Below, piece by piece: positions 36,313 to 49,655 of a DNA stretch of 64,000 bases. Under the pieces are notes generated by a model. It was not told the origin of the DNA and ran no database searches. It worked only from the letters and a program-made list of their open reading frames with translations. This stretch comes from Liolophura sinensis (Eukaryota > Mollusca > Polyplacophora > Chitonida > Chitonidae): positions 24,997,127 through 25,061,126 of the forward strand of contig NC_088297.1 of assembly GCF_032854445.1 (NCBI RefSeq), read 5' to 3'. Made by a program: the position numbers and the translations under genes. Each line of letters opens with the position of its first letter. The first letter of the stretch is position 1.

Positions 36313-39300
36313 TGTAAGTCTGCATGAATCCCATCCCACACTTTCTCCAATCATTAATATTATACTCATCGTCTTTTTGGATACATTTATCCTTAAATTT
36401 TACTGGTTAGTGTTTTTTTGTAGCTCTTAGATGAGGATATTCTTTGATGGAATGTTCCATTGGCCAGATTTTTGCATTTAAAAAAACTGTACATAGAAAT
36501 TGCATTTGATTGTTACTGTTGTTGTTATTGTTGCTATGGCAAACATGCTTTTTGGTTTATTATATATATATTGGAATTTCTTGATATGTAAAGGGAATGT
36601 TTCTTTAAAATTGAGTTTTAAAAACAGAAATGTAGCCAAACATTTTTTTTCTGTCAAGTGACTTTGAAAAGAATAACAGAGGAGCCTTCAGTGAGTCTTC
36701 CTTTGTGTCATTTTCAATCCACATATGATTTTTTTACATTGAGTGGTCTTTGCACCACCTTTCTCAGACTGTTAAGGGGACATAACTCTTGGAGTGCTTT
36801 CCTCTAAGTGCGGTTTATTGAATACGCCAGGTAGTTCGAATGGTAGGAAATACAACAAAGGTTTCTGAAATTATTCCAGAGGAGTGAATAATGACTTGTT
36901 TGTTTACTATAATAAGTTTTAAACAAATGAAAATAAGGGGAAAAAATTCCATGTTAGTATAAAACCTGGAGTAGGGCCTATGTGAAATTTTCACGCTGAA
37001 TATGCTGAATGATAGGTATCTCAGTTACTGCTGCTTTGTGTAAAACTACTGCTGATGTTGATTTTTATACAGTGATAAGGTGTAAATTAGATTGATTCCG
37101 TAATAATCCAATTGGCGTGTTGTCAATTACGATTTCTCGAGACCTGTGTGCTAAGTTTGCATAATTGTTTATGACCTCTGGGAAGCCGGTGACTCAGTAA
37201 TTTCCAGACGACACATTTTTTCTTTTCACTTTTTGGTGATGATGATTTTTTTTTTCTCTCTTTTGTAAGAAAATTTAACAGAAACCTTGAAATTATGCCA
37301 CTAAATATGAAACCATGTTAAAGGATGTTTGTAGACAACTTTAAGGTTGTTATATGTTACATTCAATTTGTAATTGTAAAAAACACAAAAAAAAGAAAAC
37401 AAAAAAAAAATTTGCATGTTTGTAGGAAAAATTCTAAACTTTATGCCCAGTGCAGTTGGCTGAGAATTTCTCAAAAATTCTGAATTTTTTTTTTCTTAAT
37501 TGAAGTCATATCCAGGAAAATGTCAACCAGTTACCACGGTGACTTGGTGAGAACATCAGGTTGATCTTGTGTCGGCAGCTATTTTCCAGGCCCCCCTGTG
37601 GGAATTTATTACCATTTATTGTGACCTTGTATTTCTTTAGGTTTTGTTTGAATTTTAATGTCAAGTTTTGAGAATTAAATGTTTTTTTTTTTTTGTCTTT
37701 TTTCCCCAAGAATTGATGTTACCGGTGATAACTCAAATCTCGGTATCTGTATAACGTGCATGTAGTCCACTCATTCATCAAGTACGGAAAGCCATCATCA
37801 CAAGGATCATTTTGTTGTTAAGAGAAATGGAGTTTTTTTTCCATTCAACATATGTTTGTTCACACTTTAAAGCAAGTGTTTGTATATACATGTTATAATT
37901 GTTGAAGTAGCAAAAATATATATATATATATATATACACAATATAGATATATAAGTGTTCATGTATATAAGTACCATAGTGCGTATAGGTGCTTTTCGTA
38001 GATCGTCATTGCATTTTACCCAATCTTAGGCAAAGTAGTCATTTTATACAAAGAAACACAAAACCTGCTTGATATATTACTTTCATTGACACTTGTGCTA
38101 AAGCCTTGCATTTGTGCTGAATTTTGAAAAAAAAAGAAAAAATGGGAAAGCAAATTTGTGCTATATTGCGAGAGTTTTTGTGCAGATAATTGTGTTGTTG
38201 TGCTCAGTCCAAATTATACCGTGTAGTGTTGGAATAAAATGGTGCAGATTTCATAGAAGCGATGTGCTCATTCAGACTAAATGTCTTTGTAATATGAAGG
38301 CAATGTGAATTTTACAAAAAAAAAATGGAAGAGGAAAAAAAGAAAACAGCTCGTACTGGAAAATGTGTTCAGTGCTTTTGGGAAAGTTTATAAAAATGTT
38401 CATGTCCAAAGATGCTCAGGTGTTTCAAAACTTACTTACAATATCCAAAATAGTGATTTCAATTTTTCAGTCATGAACCTGAAATCTGTAGGCAGCAATG
38501 TGTGTAGATTTATTTCTCTTTACCAAAGTAAAAAGTTTACCAAAATATGTAGTTGGTAATAGTTTTACAACATTACAAAAATGTGGTGATGTCCACTTGT
38601 GACTAGACACAGCTAAAGAAGATGCATTTGAATCTGTGCAACTGGCAACAATCATTGAAAATTTTAATTGTTTTATTTTGATGGCTTTTGACTTATGGTA
38701 CATGTATTTAAAACTATGAAAATAGGTTAAGTTTTCTTTTAATTCATCACAGGTTTGTCAATCTCCATGTTACCTCACCATGTAATGAAGTGGAGATGTC
38801 AGACCAGAAAGGGAGATAACTCCTCTGTCATGACCATTAAGCTTTTGATTCGCATACTCTCTAACCTTATTAAAAAGTCATTCATTATATAATGATTAAG
38901 ATTTGGCCTTCATGCTTCTGAACCAGAAACTAACCATGGAGATCATATTTCTGGATCTGAGGAATATTTTGATCTGAGGAATATATCTGATCTCAGAATA
39001 TTTTGTTAGAAGAAATCAAATGTATATGACAAGCTAAGGCATGCTCAGTCTGAACATCCCACAACTTGAACCATAACCACAACAACATGGTGTTAAAACT
39101 GCTGCTGACAATGCCCACAACACGATGGGAATATTTTTCTGTTCAAACTTCTGTTCAGGAGTAAGAATGGCAGTAAGATATTAGAGCCACTGGTTTCATG
39201 CTCATTCTGTTTAAGGGTACATATTTAAATCACATTTTTTATCATTTCATAAACATTTTGGTTTAACTGTCAAAAAAAATTCAATCACAAATATTAAACT

Positions 39301-39421
39301 GATTATGATGATGTGGTTGCCATGTTCAAGTTGCACACATTAAATGTCCCAGCCCAAAACCTTCTACACATCAAACACTAACAGGCATAACTCAGTGCTG
39401 TTTTGAAAACAAGTATATAAG
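36313..39421. other. No gene seen
   Basis: AT-rich sequence with an (AT)n run and many A or T runs; open frames here are short and without domains. Confidence 0.45.
37911..37962. repeat. (AT)n microsatellite
   Basis: Alternating TA runs with small interruptions. Confidence 0.8.
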
Positions 39422-39488
39422 GTCTAATCCAGGTGTGCACTGAAAAATCCAGGTGTGCATTGAAAAATCCAGGTGTGCACTGAAAAAC
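39422..39488. repeat. 22-bp tandem repeat, 3 copies
   Basis: ATCCAGGTGTGCACTGAAAA is repeated three times with one G/A-type change (GCAT for GCAC). Confidence 0.75.
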
Positions 39489-39710
39489 TTGATATTGGTA
39501 TTCTGACAATTCACAAGTTTTGATTAGCTGTGTCTTGTCACACATTTTCACGGTTCCCCTGTGTGTCCAAAAAATAAGGACAGGATTCATGGAAACCCAC
39601 TTAAATGCAACGTTCTTGTAAAATCCTCAGGACCTGATATTTTTACTTCAAAAAGGAAGCTAAAGTTAGTGTGTTTGACGTGAGACATTGTGGTAAAACC
39701 TATCTGTGTT

Positions 39711-40700
39711 ACTTGTTCAACACCATGTTGGTAGCTACTTGTACAACAACATGTCAGCAGCTACTTGTACAACACCATGGTAGGAGCTGTTTGTACAACA
39801 CCATGTTAACAGCTACTTGTACAACACCGTGTTAGTAGCTGCTTGTACAACACCATTTCAGCAGCTACTTGTGCAACACCATGTCAGCAGCTACTTGTAC
39901 AACACCATGTCAGCAGCTACTTGTACAACACCATGTCAGCAGCTACTTGTACACCATGTCATCAGCTACTTGTACAACACCATGTCAGCAGCTGCTTGTA
40001 CAACACCATGTTTGCAGCTACTTGTACAACACTATGTTAGTAGTTGTTTGTACAACACCATGTCAACAGCTACTTGTGCAACACCATGTTAGCAGCTACT
40101 TGTACAACACTGTGTTAGTAGTTGCTTGTACAACACCATGTCATCAGCTACTTGTACAACACCATGTCAGCAGCTACTTGTACAACACCATGTCAACAGC
40201 TACTTGAACAACACCATGTTAGCGGCTACTTGTACAACACCATGTTTGCAGCTACTTGTGCAACACCATGTTTGCAGCTACTTGCACAACACTGTTAGTA
40301 GTTGCTTGTACAACACCATGTCAACAGCTACTTGTGCAACACCATGTTAGCGGCTACTTGTACAACACTGTGTTAGTAGTTGCTTGAACAACACCATGTC
40401 ATCAGCTACTTGTACAACACCATGTCAGCAGCTACTTGTACAACACCATGTCAGCAGCTACTTGTACAACACCATGTCAACAGCTACTTGTACAAAACCA
40501 TGTCAACAGCTACTTGTACAAACACCATGTTTGCAGCTACTTGTGCAACACCATGTCATCAGCTACTTGTACAACACCATGTTAGCGGCTACTTGTACAA
40601 CACCATGTTTGCAGCTGCTTGTACACCACCATGCTATCAGGTACTTGTAAAGTTCCATTTCGACAGCTTGTTGTACACCATGGCTTAAGCTATTTGTACA
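39711..40700. repeat. 26-bp minisatellite, about 38 copies
   Basis: Units are CAACACCATGTCAGCAGCTA plus CTTGTA, with GTTAGTAG, TTTGCAG and TCATCAG variants mixed through the array. Open frames up to 112 codons follow from the repeat. Confidence 0.92.
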
Positions 40701-41195
40701 ACAGCTTGATTGAAGTTACTTGGATATCACCATGTTAGCAGGTGTCTGAGTACAGTTACTCAGGTGGTATAGTAGGTAATAGCACCACATCAACACATGG
40801 TATCCACATGTTCTGCATCAACTTTCTATTTTGCCAGTGAAGTGTAATGTGTTACTTCCCTTTTCGTAGGGCGATATTCCATAATTTGACATTTCACCTC
40901 CTGAATTTGATAACCATTTCCTATGGGTTTGTTAACTTTTTTTTTTTGTATTTCCAGTTTTTGAAGTTATACGAAAAAGATTCATCTAGGATTTTTAACG
41001 TGTACAAAGTTGTTTTTTCAAAATCGAGCTCTGTTTAGCGAGTTTGTAAGATATGTAGTCTTGTTATTACTATAAAGTGCTGTTGATTCTGTTTGAAATT
41101 TATGACAACTTGTACCTCAAGTGTTGGGATCTACTTCTGAAAACTGAATATAAAGGGCAACTTATGCTTGCATTGTTAATTGATTGTAGTCGATA

Positions 41196-41211
41196 AATAA
41201 AACACAATAAA
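41196..41211 (+). terminator. Double AATAAA polyadenylation signal
   Basis: Two AATAAA hexamers (41196 and 41206) are followed about 40 bases later by a TG-rich stretch (TGTTGTCTTTGTT). This is a well-formed polyadenylation region on the + strand, but no coding gene directly precedes it. It may end a long 3' UTR or a noncoding transcript. Confidence 0.3.
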
Positions 41212-41274
41212 AAGGGCCTTACTTTGAAGGGCAATCAACTGGAATTCTGTTGTCTTTGTTATCAAAAGTTTCAA

Positions 41275-41570
41275 GTTATTTCTTCGAAGTCAGGAAACCC
41301 TGGATCACATCTAGGTTGGGTCATGCCAAAGACTTGATACATGTTGCAGCCTTGAAACAACACTGGTTGGTGTCAGTATAATGTGACTGGGTAGGGTGTC
41401 ATGTCTGGTGTCTTTGACATAATACTGCAGTGGCAACAGCACTTTGGTGTCATGGACTCGCCCTGCCACATGAAGACACAGTATATGTACGCAGACCTAA
41501 TCACCCCTCGTCATATGATTGAACAATTGTTAAATCGTTAAATCCCAAGCATTCATTCATTCTAAGTTAT
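41275..41570 (+). mobile_element. SINE, second family, 5'-diverged copy
   Basis: It shares the GACTGGGTAGGGTGTCATGT and CATAATACTGCAGTGGCAAC blocks and the 3' end (CATATGATTGAACAATTGTT, then CATTCATTC) with the copy at 48311. Confidence 0.65.
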
Positions 41571-41689
41571 TTCCTGGCTGTGGGAGATAAGGTCTTGGCG
41601 ATGCAGTTGCCATGTCTAGTTTTATTCAAATGGGTGGGGATTCAATCCCAGCCTCCAATAAAGTTTGGAGATTTTCTTGCCTCCTTGGC

Positions 41690-41852
41690 AGACTAGTTAG
41701 GGCTATGTGGCAGCATGAGCATCACATCAGTGTGATTGCTGTGACTTCAAAGTTCAGTTCATGATGGCTTCCTCTCAGCTTGTGCATCTCCAGGTAACCT
41801 ATGGATGGTCGTGGTTTTCTTCAGTATGGGGAAAAACACCAAGCAAATAAAT
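41690..41852 (+). mobile_element. Degraded SINE beside the 6-kb satellite
   Basis: It holds a head-like ACTAGTTAGGGCTATGTGGC, the GGCTTCCTCTCAGC and CAGGTAACCTATGGATGGTC blocks, and a short CAAATAAAT tail that abuts the first 40-bp satellite unit. Confidence 0.45.
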
Positions 41853-44800
41853 TCCTGTCTCCGCTAGCTGAGCGTTGTAGTCATGTGGGCCGTTCTGTCT
41901 CCTCTAGCTGAGTGTTGTAGTCATGTGGGCCGTTCTGTTTCCTCTAGCTGAGCGTTGTAGCCATGTGGGCGGTTCTGTCTTCTCTAGCTGAGCGTTGTAG
42001 CCATGTGGACCATTCTGTCTCCTCTAGCTGAGCATTATAGCCAAGTGTGCCATTCTGTCTCCTCTAGCTGAGCGTTGTAGCCATGTGGGCCGTTCTGTCT
42101 CCTCTAGCTGAGCGTTGTAGCCATGTGGGCCGTTCTGTCTCCTCTACCTGGTCGCTGTAGCCATGTGTGCCATTCTGTCTCTTCCAGCTGAGGGTTGTAG
42201 TCATGTGGGCCGTTCTGTCTCCTCTAGCTGAGCGTTGTAGCCGTGTGGGCTGTTCTGTCTCCTCTAACTGAGCGTTGTAGTCATGTGGGCTGTTCTGTCT
42301 CCTCTAGCTGATCCCTGTAGCCATGTGGGCCGTTCTGTCTCCTCTAACTGAGTGTTGCACTCATGTGGGCCGTGGTGTCTCCGCTAACTGAGCGTTGTAG
42401 CCATGTGGGCCATTCTGTCTCCTCTAGCTGAGCGCTGTAGCCATGTAGGCCGTTCTTTCTCCTCTAGCTGAGTGTTGTAGCCATGTGGGCTGTTCTGTCT
42501 CCTCTGAGCGTTGTAGCCATGTGGGCTGTTCTGTCTCCTCTAACTGATTGTTGTAGTCAGGTGGGCCATTCTGTCTCCTCTAGCTGAGTGTTGTAGCCAT
42601 GTGGGCCATTCTGTCTCCTCTAGCTGAGCGTTGTAGCCATGTGGGCCATTCTGTCTCCTCTAGATGAGCGTTGTAGTCATGTGGGCCGTCCTGCCTCCTC
42701 TAGCTGAGCGTTGTAGCCATGTGTGCCGTTTTGTCTCTCTTGCTGATCGTTGTAGCCATGTGGGCCGTTCTGTCTCCTCTAGCTGAGCGTTGTAGCCAAG
42801 TGGGCTGTTCTGTCTCCTCTAGCTGAGCGTTGTAGCCATATGGGCCGTTCTGTCTTTCTTGCTGATCGTTGTAGCCATGTGGACCATTCTGTCTCCTGTA
42901 ACTGAGCGTTGTAGACATGGGGGCCGTTCTGTCTCCTCTAGCTGAGCGTTGTAGCCATGTGGGCCATTCTGTCTCTCTAGCTGAGCGTTGTAAACATGCG
43001 GGCTGTTCTGTTTCCTCTAGCTGAGCGTTGTAGCCATGTGGGTCGTTCTGTCTCCTTAAGTTGAGCGTTGTAGCCATGTGGACCGTTCTGTCGCCTCTAG
43101 CTGAGCATTGTAGCCATATGGGCTGTTCTGTCTCCTCTAAGCGTTGTAGCTATGTGGGCCGTTCTGTCTCCTCTAACTGATTGTTGTAGTCAGGTGGGCC
43201 GTTCTGTCTCTCTAGCTGAGCGTTGTAGCCATGTGGGGCCGTTCTGTCTCCTCTAACTGACTGTTGTAGTCAGGTGGGCCGTTCTGTCTCCTCTAGCTGA
43301 GTGTTGTAGCCATGTGGGCCATTCTGTCTCTCTAGCTGAGTGTTGTAGACATGCGGGCTGTTCTGTCTCCTCTAGCTGAGTACTGTAGCCATGTGGACCG
43401 TTCTGTCTCCTCTAGCTGAGCGTTGTAGTCATGTGTTCCGTTCTGTCTCCTCTAGCTGAGCGTTGTAGCCATATGGACTGTTCTGTCTCCTCTAGCTGAG
43501 CATTGTACCCTTGTGGGCCGTTCTGTCTCCTCTAGCTGATTGTTGTAGCCATGTGAACCGTTCTGTCTCTCTTGCTGATCGTTGTAGCCATGTGGGCCGT
43601 TCCGTCTCCTCTAGCTGATCGTTATAGCCATGTGTGCCGTTCTGTCTCCTCTAGCTGAGCGTTGTAGCCATATGGACTGTTCTGTCTCCTCTAACTGAGC
43701 TTTGTAGCCACATGGGCTGTTCTGTCTCCTCTAACTGAGCGTTGTAGACATGCGTGCCGTTCTGTCTCCTCTAGCTGAGCGTTGTAGCCATGTGGGCTGT
43801 TCTGTCTCTCTAGCTGAGCGTTGTAGACATGCGGGCTGTTCTGTCTCCTCTGGCTGAGCGTTGTAGCCATGTGGGCCGTTCTGTCTCCTCTAGCTGAGCG
43901 TTGTAGCCATGTAGGCTGTTCTTTCTCCTCTAGCTGAGCATTGTAGCCATGTGGGCTGTTCTGTCTCCTCTAACTGATTGTTGTAGTCAGGTGGGCCGTT
44001 CTGTCTCCTCTAGCTGAGTGTTGTAGCCATGTGAGCCATTCTGTCTCCTCTACCCGAGCGTTGTAGCCATGTGGGCCGTTCTGTCTCCTCTAGCAGTACT
44101 GTAGCCATGTGGGCCATTCTGTCTCCTCCAGCTGAGCGTTGTAGCCATGTGGGCCGTTCTGTCTCCTCTAGCTGAGCGTTGTAGTCATGTGGGCCCTTCT
44201 GTCTCCTCTACCTGAGCGTTGTAGCCATGTGGGCTGTTCTGTCTCCTCTAACTGATTGTTGTAGTCAGGTGGGCTGTTCTGTCTCCTCTAGCTGAGCGTT
44301 GTAGTCATGTGGGCTGTTCTGTCTCCTCTAGCTGATCGTTGTAGCCATGTGAGCCGTTCTGTCTCTCTTGCTGATCGTTGTAGCCATGTGTGCCGTTCTG
44401 TCTCCTCTAGCTGAGCGTTATAGCCATGTGTGCCGTTTTGTATCTTGTGCTGATCGCTGTAGCCATGTGGGCCGTTCTGTCTCCTCTAGCTGAGCGTTGT
44501 AGCCATGTGTGCCGTTTTGTCTCTCTTGCTGATCGTTGTAGCCATGTGGGCCGTTCTGTCTCCTGTAGCTGATCGTTGTAGCCATGTGGGCCCTTCTCTC
44601 TCCTCTAGCTGAGAGTTGAAGCCATGTGTGCCGTTTTGTCTCTCTTGCTGATCGTTGTAGCCATGTGGGCCGTTCTGTCTCCTCTAGCTGAGCGTTGTAG
44701 CCAAGTGGGCCGTTCTGTCTCCTCTAGCTGAGAGTTGTAGCCATGTGTGCCATTTTGTCTCTCTTGCTGATCGTTGTTGCCATTTGGGCCATTCTGTCTC

Positions 44801-47800
44801 CTCTAGCTGAGCGTTGTAGCCAAGTGGGCTGTTCTGTCTCCTCCAGCTGAGTGTTGTAACCATGTGAGCTGTTCTGTCTCTCTTGCTGATCGTTGTATCC
44901 ATGTGGACCGTTCTGTCTCCTCTAACTGAGTGTTGTAGACATGCGGGCCGTTCTGTCTCCTCTAGCTGAGGGTTGTAGCCATGTGGGCCACTCTGTCCCT
45001 CTAGCTGAGCGTTGTAGACATGCGGGCCGTTCTGTCTCCTCTAGCTGAGCGTTGTAGCCATGTGGGCCATTCTGTCTCTCTAGCTGAGTGTTGTAGCCAT
45101 GTGGGCCATTCTGTCTCCTCTAGTTGAGCGTTGTAGCCAGGTGGACCGTTCTGTCTCTCTTGCTGATCGTTGTAGCCATGTGGACCGTTCTGTCTCCTCT
45201 AGCTGAGGGTTGTAGACATGCGGGCCTTTCTGTCTCCTCTAGCTGAGCGTTGTAGCCATGTGGGCCATTCTGTCTCTCTAGCTGTGTGTTGTAGCCATGT
45301 GGACCGTTCTGTCTCTCTTGATTATCGTTGTAGCCATGTGGACCGTTCTGTCTCCTCTAGCTGAGCGTTGTAGCCATGTGGACCGTTCTGTCTCCTCTAG
45401 CTGAGTGTTGTAGCCATGTGGGCCGTTCTGTCTCCTCTAACTGATTGTTGTAGTCAGGTGGGCCATTCTGTCTCCTCTAGCTGAGTGTTGTAGCCATGTG
45501 GGTCGTTCTGTCTCCTCTAGCTGAGCGTTGTAGCCATGTGGGCCGTTCTGTCTCCTTTAGCTGAGTACTGTAGCCATGTGGACTGTTCTGTCTCCTCTAG
45601 CTGAGCATTGTACCCTTGTGGGCCGTTCTGTCTCCTCTAGCTGATCGTTGTAGCCATGTGAGCCGTTCTGTCTCTCTTGCTGATCGTTGTAGCCATGTGG
45701 GCCGTTCTGTCTCCTCTAGCTGAGCGTTATAGCCATTGTGCCGTTTTGTCTCTCGTGCTGATCACTGTAGCCATGTGGGCCGTTCTGTCTCCTCTAGCTG
45801 AGCGTTGTAGCCATGTGTGCCGTTTTGTCTCTCTTGCTGATCGTTGTAGCCAGGTGTGCCGTTCTGTCTCCTCTAGCTGATCGTTGTAGCCATGTGGGCC
45901 CTTCTGTCTCCTCTAGCTGAGAGTTGTAGCCATGTGTGCCGTTTTGTCTCTCTTGCTGATCGTTGTAGCCATTTGGGCCATTCTGTCTCCTCTAGCTGAG
46001 CGTTGTAGCCATGTGTGCCGTTTTGTCTCTCTTGCTGATCGTTGTAGCCAGGTGTGCCGTTCTGTCTCCTCTAGCTGATCGTTGTAGCCATGTGGGCCCT
46101 TCTGTCTCCTCTAGCTGAGAGTTGTAGCCATGTGTGCCGTTTTGTCTCTCTTGCTGATCGTTGTAGCCATTTGGGCCATTCTGTCTCCTCCAGCTGAGTG
46201 TTGTAGCCATGTCAGCCGTTCTGTCTCTCTTGCTGATCGTTGTAGCCATGTGGACCGTTCTGTCTCCTCTAACTGAGAGTTGTAGACATGCGGGCCGTTC
46301 TGTCTCCTCTAGCTGAGCGTTGTAGCCATGTGGGCCATTCTGTCCCTCTGGCTGAGCGTTGTAGACATGCGGGCCATTCTGTCTCCTCTAGCTGAGCGTT
46401 GTAGCCATGTGGGCTATTCTGTCTCTCTAGCTGAGCCTTGTAGCCATGTGGGCCATTCTGTCTCCTCTAGTTGAGCGTTGTAGCCAGGTGGACCATTCTG
46501 TCTCTCTTGCTGATCGTTGTAGCCATGTGGACCGTACTGTCTCCTCTAGCTGAGGGTTGTAGACATGCGGGCCTTTCTGTCTCCTCTAGCTGAGCATTGT
46601 AGCCATGTGGGCCATTCTGTCTCTCTAACTGTGTGTTGTAGCCATGTGTGCCATTCTGTCTCCTCTAGTTGAGCGTTGTAGCCAGGTGGACCATTCTGTC
46701 TCTCTTGCTGATCGTTGTAGCCATGTGGACCGTTCTCTCTCCTCTAGCTGAGGGTTGTAGACATGCGGGCCTTTCTGTCTCCCCTAGCTGAGCGTTGTAG
46801 CCCTGTGGGCCATTCTGTCTCTCTAACTGTGTGTTGTAGCCATGTGGACTGTTCTGTCTCCTCTAGCTGAGCGTTGTAGCCATGTGGACCATTCTGTCTC
46901 CTCTAGCTGAGCGTTGTAGCCATGTGGACCATTCTGTCTCCTCTAGCTGAGCGTTGTAGCCATGTGGGCTGTTCTGTCCCCTCTGGCTGAGCGTTGTAGC
47001 CATGTGTGCCATTCTGTCTCCTCTAGCTGAGCGTTGTAGCTATGTGGGTCGTTTTGTCTCCTCTAGCTGAGCGTTGTAGCCATGTGGGCGGTTTTTCCTT
47101 TTCCAGCTGAGCGTTGTAGCCATGTGGGCCATTCTGTCTCCTCTAGCTGAGTGTTGTAGCCATGTGGGCCATTCTGTCTCTCTAGCTGAGCGTTGTAACC
47201 ATGTGGGCCGTTCTGTCTCCTCCAGCTGAGTGTTGTAGCCATGTGTGCCGTTCTGTCTCCTCTAGCTGAGCGTTGTAGTCATGTGGGCTGTTCTGTCTCC
47301 TCTACCTGAGCGTTGTAGCCATGTGGGCCATTCTGTCTCTCTGGCGGAGGGTTGTAGACATGTGGACCGTTCTGTCTCCTCCAGCTGAGCGTAGCCATAT
47401 GGGCCATTCTGTTTTCGCTAGCTGAGCGTTGTAGCCATGTGGGCCGTTCTGTCTCCTCTAGCTGATCGTTGTAGCCATGTGGGCCACTCTGTCCCTCTAG
47501 CTGAGCGTTGTAGACATGCGGGTCATTCTGTCTCCTCTAGCTGAGCGTTGTAGCCATGTGGGCCATTCTGTCTCTCTAGCTGAGCGTTGTAGACATGCGG
47601 GCCATTCTGTCTCCTCTAGCTGAGTGTTGTGGCCATGTGGGCCACTCTGTCCCTCTAGCTGAGTGTTGAAGACATGCGGGCCGTTCTGTCTCCTCTAGCT
47701 GAGCGTTGTAGCCATGTGGGCCATTCTGTCTCTCTAGCTGAGCGTTGTAGACATGCGGCCCGTTCTGTCTCCTCTAGCTGAGCGTTGTAGCCATGTGTGC

Positions 47801-47886
47801 CTTTCTGTCTCTCTAGCTGAGCGTTGTAGGTATGCAGGCCGTTGTCTCCTCTAGCTGAGCATTGTAGCCATGTGAGCTATTCTTTT
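41853..47886. repeat. 6-kb minisatellite, 40-bp unit, about 150 copies
   Basis: The basic unit is GCCATGTGGGCCGTTCTGTC followed by TCCTCTAGCTGAGCGTTGTA. A second unit type has TCTCTCTTGCTGATCGTTG in the second half. Some units lack two or three bases. Combinations of variants recur with spacings of 198 bp and 1347 bp. No gene is seen inside, and open frames here are short and repeat-derived. Confidence 0.95.
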
Positions 47887-48099
47887 TCTTTGGCTTCTGG
47901 TATGACATCACCGGTTTGTGTGCTTGTACCATCCGCCCTTTACAATGCACAATTGTGCTAAGCAAATGAATTAACCACTGGAAAAGAGGAACTTCCTGGT
48001 AGCAATAAGCAGGTGACGCTTTTCACAGGGCTGCTCAGACCATCTTACATGAAGTTTATCACATTCCAACTCAATGTGGTGGAAATCTGTGTGTTGTTC

Positions 48100-48293
48100 A
48101 GTTATTTACCAGAAGCTGGTGGTTTTTTACACTTACATTGACCATCATCATACAAGTGAAATATTTTTGAGGATGGTGTTAATACTAGTCAACCGGTCAG
48201 TCTTATTACCTGTGCCATACATTTTGCAGACCACATAGTTGTTGTATACTTGTAGTGAGTACAGTATAAAGCACCAGTCAAATCAATAAATAT
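48100..48293 (+). mobile_element. Two SINE tail fragments
   Basis: ACAAGTGAAATATTTTTGAG and GTGAGTACAGTATAAAGCAC resemble the 3' region of the 22020 element and end in CAATAAATA. They flank the 3' edge of the large satellite. Confidence 0.35.
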
Positions 48294-48310
48294 ACTTGCA
48301 GTGGGTTCAG

Positions 48311-48672
48311 TCATTCTTTGGAGCTCACTGCTCAAATGGTTAGAGCGTCTGCCTCAAAGTCAGGAGACAAAGGGATCAAACCCAGGTCGGGTCATATCCC
48401 ACGCTTTAAAAATGGTACTCGTAACTGCCTCGCCTGTCGCTGAGCACTGAGAGGTTGGAGCACGGAAACGGGACTGGTTGGCCAGGTGACTGGGTAGGGT
48501 GTCATGTCTGGTGTCTCTGGCATAATACTGCAGTGGCGGCAGCACTATGGCAGCATGAACTTGCCCTGCCACAAGACGACACAGTGTAAGTACTCACAAC
48601 TAATCACTCCTGTTCATATCACAGAAAAATATGACATACAAAATTAAACTCCAAGCATTCATTCATTCATTC
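48311..48672 (+). mobile_element. tRNA-derived SINE, second family, full length
   Basis: The head GCTCAAATGGTTAGAGCG and GATCAAACCCAGGTC forms A-box and B-box-like promoters. The body contains GACTGGGTAGGGTGTCATGT and CATAATACTGCAGTGGCGGC. The 3' end carries a diverged form of the CATATGACTGAAAAATTGT block and then (CATT)n. It is not a functional tRNA because the acceptor stem does not close. Confidence 0.7.
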
Positions 48673-49420
48673 AACTCATGCGTTTGATCTTCACATCCAA
48701 CATTCACTGGACATACCCACATCAAATTTCTCAAACTGCACCTTTATTTTATTTTTTTTTTCAGTAAATGCATTTACATGTACTTATGACTGTAAAGCCA
48801 TGTAATTTACTAGAAAAGTTTATAAGAAAATATATCATTTACAACAGTGATCCCAGAGTTTAACAATACATGTAACTCATCACTTAACCAGCAATACGAC
48901 TGACAGAGTTGTCTCCCATAGTCTCTTAAAACTGTATGTTCAACAATGAATATTGCCCAACACGCGACAGTGGTTTACGCAAGCAATTACTGTGACACTG
49001 ACACTTATGTTCACCAAGGGCTCTGTTCCACTGATCTGACGTATATAGGCTTCATGGCGTAATGCTCACGATTAAAATTCACGATACATTCCAGCTGAAC
49101 TGTCTCTGAAATATATGTTACAAACTGTTTTTGAGAAGACCTGTGTCACAAGCTGATTGTCATCCTTATTTTTATGGGTATAGCTTCCAACAAAGCATCA
49201 GCAGTTGTGAATTTTTGGCCGTGTGGTGAGTACTGGAGCAATCACCTCACATTTGAATCCTGCTCTTTGATTGTTGTACAGACAAATTTTGGACAGTCAA
49301 AATCGATGTGTTTAAAAAAAAAATACCACTCTACATATGGTGTCACCCATTGATGATGCAGCCAAAAATAACACAGTACTTACAAATGCTTTCGACATCA
49401 TTTTCCACAATAACTGCATC

Positions 49421-49655
49421 ACTCAGTGAGTGAGTGAGTGCTTGAGGTTTAATGTCGTACTTAACAATTTTTCAGTCATATGACGACAAAGGAATCTTTA
49501 GAGTGCATGTAATGTGCCTCCTTGTTGCAGGACAGATTTCCACCACTCTTTTAGCTAGTGCTGCTTCACTGAAACGGCTTACCGAAGGCAAATAAGACGC
49601 CCCACCTGAGCCAGTATACTGATACGTGTCAACCAGTTGTTGTACACATCACTCA
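49421..49655 (-). mobile_element. SINE with the shared tail but a different body
   Basis: The + strand starts with (GTGA)n, GCTTGAGGTTTAATGTCG and TTTTTCAGTCATATGACGAC. It then continues with a body (TAATGTGCCTCCTTGTTGCA, GACGCCCCACCTGAGCC) unlike the 48311 family. Confidence 0.6.

Noticed and set aside
39817..40688. Several Cys/Thr/Gln-rich open frames
   Set aside because: They are translations of the 26-bp minisatellite in different frames; no start context or splice signal supports expression.
42700..46249. Minus-strand frames in the 6-kb satellite
   Set aside because: They are repeat-derived, interrupted by unit-length changes, and have no flanking gene structure.
48311..48390. tRNA gene
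   Set aside because: A-box and B-box-like motifs are present, but the stems do not pair as in a tRNA and the sequence continues into a SINE body found at other sites.
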